A stretch of DNA of 64,000 nucleotides from Alphaproteobacteria bacterium (GTDB taxonomy: Bacteria; Pseudomonadota; Alphaproteobacteria; ATCC43930; CGMCC-115725), in assembly GCA_030041335.1 (NCBI GenBank), contig JASHOB010000019.1:1-64000 (forward strand). The letters are read 5' to 3'. Numbering within the stretch: position 1 is the first letter of the stretch; every line of letters begins with the position of its first letter. Under the pieces are notes generated by a model. That model was not told where the DNA came from. It searched no databases and worked only from the letters and a program-made list of their open reading frames with translations. Both the position numbers and the translations under genes were made by a program. Below, piece after piece: positions 61,601 through 64,000 of this stretch.

Positions 61601-62049
61601 GCTGCCGCCAATTCGGGCTTGGCAAGAACCTCTGCCTGCGCCTGTTGCAACACTTCGGCCGCGCTGCGCTCGTCGAGCACCGTGAAATGCGGTGCAATGC
61701 CAGCCTCGATCGGAAAGCGCCGCAGCACCGATTGGCAGAATGCGTGGATTGTATCGATGCGCATGCCACCCGGCGTATCGAGGAGCCGGGCGAACAGGCG
61801 CCGCGCCGCGCTCAACAGCGCCGGTTTCGGTTTCGAACCCGTGAGTTCCTCGAGTTCCTGGGTGAGCCGAACGTCGTCGGCGATCGCCCATTCGCCGAGG
61901 CGCTGGCTCAAACGGATGGCCATTTCGGCGGCCGCCGCCTTGGTGAAGGTGAGGCAAAGGATCCGTTCGGGCGCATTGCCCTTAAGGAGCAGCGCCAGTA
62001 CGCGATCGGTTAGGACCTTGGTCTTGCCTGCGCCCGCCGAGGCCGCCAC
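58675..62049 (-). CDS. addA: Double-strand break repair helicase-nuclease AddA
   Basis: An 1124-residue UvrD-like helicase with a C-terminal RecB-type nuclease. Walker A is ASAGAGKTKVL; then come LTFTKAAAAEMA, the DEAQD box in ILIDEAQDTNPEQW, VGDVKQSIFSFQGA, and late TVHGAKGLQAPIVIL. The nuclease has GQIDRIVVLEDRLLIVDYKTL. With AddB it resects broken ends. The first normal start in frame is GTG 62049, but coding with the Q motif (HQRRAADSAASVWV) continues upstream to an ACG at 62113-62115, just after an in-frame TAA at 62122-62124. The true start is therefore in doubt, and addB is missing upstream. Confidence 0.93.
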   Translation of the reverse strand: MAASAGAGKTKVLTDRVLALLLKGNAPERILCLTFTKAAAAEMAIRLSQRLGEWAIADDVRLTQELEELTGSKPKPALLSAARRLFARLLDTPGGMRIDTIHAFCQSVLRRFPIEAGIAPHFTVLDERSAAEVLQQAQAEVLAKPELAAALGEIAAHSGEGGFDQLIGEIVHQRAKLELLSADGVERLLARLRDLIGVAAGDTPENIVAQASRDFDDGMVLAAARSLMDSVKPSDRKRGEAIVGWLEAPAERAARFDAYAACYLTRQDEPRKIIYTKDFLRDEPQEAVTLDAEGARVMAAVTRCRAATVYAATAALMRVADALLHSYRRLKQQRAQLDYDDLILITRDLLRRHGVAPWVLFKLDGGLDHILIDEAQDTNPEQWQVIAELAEEFFTGEGARTLDRTIFAVGDVKQSIFSFQGADRAEFDRMRGHFATKVRSAQKTLQQIDLDISFRSAPAVLQAVDAIFAREAAAAGVVPQGTRLDHRPHRIGMAGLVELWPPVDPEEEGAESAWDLALDRRRVSAPSTRLARALAIRIKAWLDGGEVLEARGRSVSAGDILVLVRRRNAFVPELIRALKELGVPVAGADRMRLSEQLAVEDLIALGRFLLLPEDELTLATVLKSPIFDWDDDLLYELARPRAGRSLWFELRRRAKERTEFARAAGELSELLAQADFVPPYELFAQVLGARGGRRAMLRRLGPDAADPLDEFLAAALAYQRIHAPSLQGFLAWLSAGEAEIKRDLDQRGRDEVRIMTVHGAKGLQAPIVILPDTLQAPGQLSKTLWTAEGLPLWSGRDGRAPALELAKGLAEQRRDEEYRRLLYVALTRAEDRLYVCGYNTKRPAPPGNWHDLVKAGLEACPGTQSFAFRAEGAEGWAGVGLRLESAQRAAAAETKPSERQSPPEIPEPPWLRQMPMPEPAPPRPLAPSRPAVPEPPAPSPLAAAGGDRFRRGRLVHRLLQTLPELAPAARAAAGRRYLGFSVHGLPAAEQESILVETLAVLERPDFAAVFGPRSRAEVPIVAVMDDHAITGQIDRIVVLEDRLLIVDYKTLRPAPADPASVPPAYLRQLAVYRAALQRVYPRHAIEAAILWTDGPILMPIPPALLHLSRVAGASLHGFGAGAIA

Positions 62050-62121
62050 CCAGACGGAGGCGGCGCTGTCGGCCGCCCGCCGCTGGTGCTCGTGGGGATC
62101 GGGAAGCGCTACCGTGGACGG

Positions 62122-63138
62122 TTACCCGCCGAGCTTGGCGAAGCCTGGCGCGACATGTCGGCAATTGTTGTGGAAGATGTCGAGCTTCTGTTCCTCCGAG
62201 AGGAATTTCATCGCCCCGATAATCGGCACCAGATCGTCGCTCTGCTTGCCGGTTTCGGGTCGAATGGCGCCGCCTGAACCGGGCGTCTCGGTGCCGAACA
62301 AGATGCGGCTGGGGGTGCGTTGTTTGATCGCCGCCTCGAGATAATCGATATCAAGCGCGCAGGTGTCGAAGAACAGGTTTTTGCTCAGGTCCTTCTGCGC
62401 CAGGTGATGGTCGGTCTTGATAAACCGGTCGAGCGCGCCGCCGCAATGACAGACCACGACCTTGAGCCCGGGAAAGCGCTTGAACACATCGCCGTGCGAC
62501 AGCAGCTGGGTCGCGAGGTACTGCTCCCAGACGAAACCGATCTGGTAGTTCTGAGGGATCGTCTTGAGGCGCGGATCGGTGCAATTGGTGCCGTGGACGA
62601 TGATCGGCAGACCATGTTTCTCGCAGTAGGCGTAGACCGGATCCCAGTACTTGTCATCCATGCCCGGCGAACTGCGGTCGCCGGCCGGGTCCGGCGTGAG
62701 ATAGCATCCGGTGAAGCCCAACTCGCGATGGCAGTATTCCAGCTCGGGCAGGCAATGGCTGAGATCGTCGGCCTTGGGGTTCTGCGGCAGCACCGCAGCG
62801 CCGCTGAACCGCGTCGGATGGGCGCTGACCTGCCGCGCGATCATGCGGTTGATGAAGCGGCACCAGCTGTCGAGCAGGTGCTTCTGCATCCAACCCAACA
62901 TCAGGAACGGGCGCGGGCCGATGAGCTGCGCGTCGATATTGTGATCGTCCATCATATCGACATGGCGCTTCAGCGCGGCCGCCCAGGCTTGCTCGTTCAT
63001 GCCGAAGCGCGGCAGGTCTTTGCGCGGATCGTCGTTCAGTGGCGTATTGCTGGCAAGCAACAGGCCAACTGCCGCGCTGCCGTTCACCGGCGCCGAGTAA
63101 TGGCCGTGAATGTCGAGAACCTTCTTGCCGTTGTACAT
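62122..63138 (-). CDS. Amidohydrolase, aminocarboxymuconate-semialdehyde-decarboxylase-like
   Basis: A 338-residue TIM-barrel metalloenzyme. Metal-site blocks are VLDIHGHYSAP (HxH near 11-13), PIIVHGTNC, VVVCHCGGALDRF and RILFGTETPG, with Glu in place of the more usual Asp. The ACMSD-type amidohydrolase_2 group contains decarboxylases and hydrolases of aromatic or keto acids; substrate unknown. ATG at 63138 with GGGGAG further upstream. Its TAA stop at 62122-62124 abuts the addA coding region in the same frame, with only two codons between the stop and the putative ACG. Confidence 0.87.
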   Translation of the reverse strand: MYNGKKVLDIHGHYSAPVNGSAAVGLLLASNTPLNDDPRKDLPRFGMNEQAWAAALKRHVDMMDDHNIDAQLIGPRPFLMLGWMQKHLLDSWCRFINRMIARQVSAHPTRFSGAAVLPQNPKADDLSHCLPELEYCHRELGFTGCYLTPDPAGDRSSPGMDDKYWDPVYAYCEKHGLPIIVHGTNCTDPRLKTIPQNYQIGFVWEQYLATQLLSHGDVFKRFPGLKVVVCHCGGALDRFIKTDHHLAQKDLSKNLFFDTCALDIDYLEAAIKQRTPSRILFGTETPGSGGAIRPETGKQSDDLVPIIGAMKFLSEEQKLDIFHNNCRHVAPGFAKLGG

Positions 63139-63221
63139 GTGCCTGCGCTCCCCGTTCTGGTCTGTCGGTGGCTTCTAGTATACAAGTCCGCGCCTTGTCG
63201 CGGTCAAATTACGCATCGCCT

Positions 63222-64000
63222 TCAGAATGCATTGCCGGCGCGCAGCCAAGCGACGTAGTCGGCCATCGCGTCGTCGACCGTGAACGCCGGCCGATAGCCC
63301 AAAGCAGTGACGCGGCTCAGATCGAGTGCCGGATTGGCGCCGCGATGGTCGGGGCCGTGTCCGTCTTTGAGCGTCACCACCGTGCCGGGAACCGCCTTTT
63401 GAGTGGCGGCGGCGAATTCGGCGCCGGTGGTCGCGCGACCGGAGCCAATGTTGTGGACGCTGTGCTCGAGCTTGGCGGCGGTGTGGACGAGGCGGATGCC
63501 TTCGGCACAATCCTTGACGTAGATGGCATCGAGCGCATCGGCCGCGAAATCGGCGACGCCCCGCGGTCGCGGCAGCGGCGCCGGCTGGCCTTTCACCGCG
63601 GCATGGGCGAGCCGGCTCGGCAGATTGTTCATTGAATGATAGAGCGGCCCCCAGACGTTGCCGATGCGCAGGCACGCGATCTCAATGCCGGTGCGGTCGC
63701 CATAATGCCGGCCAAGAACCTCAAAGGCCTTCTTGAACGCCTCCGTCGGGTGGGCGCCGCGCATCCGCAGGTCGAGATCCTCGCGGAAGGGGCCCTCGGA
63801 CACGCCGCCATAGATCGAGGACGAGCTGGCGATGGAGATGCGTTTGACGCCGGCGATGCGTCCCGCTTCCAACACATTGATAAGCCCGGACATATTCATC
63901 CGGTAATCCTCCGCCGGCGACAATTGGCCGAGCGGCGTCACCACCAGATGGACGATGCTGGTGATCTTGTGCTTGAGCGCCGCCTCGATGACCGCATGCG
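63222..64000 (-). CDS. NAD-dependent epimerase/dehydratase, N-terminal part beyond window
   Basis: The visible 259 residues are the C-terminal part of an extended SDR. Frame stays open to the window edge, so the start and the GxxGxxG loop lie outside. Seen blocks are SIVHLVVTPLG, MNMSGLINVLEAGRIAGVKRISIASSSSIYGG, IACLRIGNVWGP and VADFAADALDAIYVKDCAEG. Where YxxxK is expected the chain reads TEAFKKAFEV, so the Tyr may be replaced by Thr while Lys is kept. Substrate is probably a nucleotide sugar or similar. It is 83 bases upstream of the amidohydrolase on the same strand. Confidence 0.83.
   Translation of the reverse strand, partial: HAVIEAALKHKITSIVHLVVTPLGQLSPAEDYRMNMSGLINVLEAGRIAGVKRISIASSSSIYGGVSEGPFREDLDLRMRGAHPTEAFKKAFEVLGRHYGDRTGIEIACLRIGNVWGPLYHSMNNLPSRLAHAAVKGQPAPLPRPRGVADFAADALDAIYVKDCAEGIRLVHTAAKLEHSVHNIGSGRATTGAEFAAATQKAVPGTVVTLKDGHGPDHRGANPALDLSRVTALGYRPAFTVDDAMADYVAWLRAGNAF

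Overview
The window looks like chromosomal DNA of a GC-rich alphaproteobacterium. The evidence is gene order and family content: a complete division and cell-wall (dcw) cluster running mraZ-rsmH-ftsL-ftsI-murE-murF-mraY-murD-ftsW-murG-murC-murB-ddl-ftsQ-ftsA-ftsZ-lpxC, then bamD-recN-ligA; an addA-trxA pair; a BBP2-like porin; a meaB GTPase; and an alphaproteobacterial-type XRE regulator. MurE carries the DNPR motif of meso-diaminopimelate-adding enzymes, so the envelope is Gram-negative with DAP peptidoglycan. I cannot name the genus; a member of Rhodospirillales or a neighbouring order is a guess.

Region 1 (1-4.8 kb) is loosely packed and accessory in character. It holds a broken transposase, a glutathione S-transferase, a TetR regulator with a clear operator facing a SnoaL-NmrA gene pair, a decayed GNAT acetyltransferase and a tRNA-like 3' fragment. 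Region 2 (4.8-18.5 kb) is metabolic: a DUF6306 protein, a minus-strand operon of two paralogous short-chain dehydrogenases and a luciferase-like monooxygenase, a lone HAD phosphatase in front of a four-gene branched-chain-type ABC transporter that lacks a binding protein, a DUF3237 protein, an aldo/keto reductase, a DUF3300 protein, an XRE regulator, a DUF442 sulfurtransferase/phosphatase, ribosomal protein L28 and MeaB.

Region 3 (18.6-28.4 kb) is mostly envelope and translation: an AsmA-family protein, an HtrA-like protein whose whole catalytic triad appears substituted, a porin, an alpha/beta hydrolase, LepA, a VOC protein with a lysine-rich tail, an N-acetylmuramoyl-L-alanine amidase and the RNase P RNA. 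Region 4 (28.4-52.3 kb) is the dcw cluster and its followers. It opens with a promoter overlapped by three MraZ-type boxes, is chained by eleven 4-base start/stop overlaps, and closes after ftsZ with a strong intrinsic terminator. lpxC, bamD, recN and ligA follow.

Region 5 (52.2-64 kb) holds a TerC protein, a small secreted protein, a DedA protein, a CoA-transferase/enoyl-CoA hydratase pair, MsrA, an oxidoreductase, thioredoxin and AddA. AddA has lost both its usual partner addB and a normal start codon, and an amidohydrolase gene abuts it. An epimerase runs off the right edge.

Most of the window is conventional. The points I would look at first are the triad-less HtrA homologue, the perfect 36-base palindrome next to a ribosome binding site at 7953-7988, the broken 5' end of addA, the MraZ boxes and the structured leader at 15851-15914. 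I found no CRISPR array, prophage, toxin-antitoxin pair or obvious defence island.
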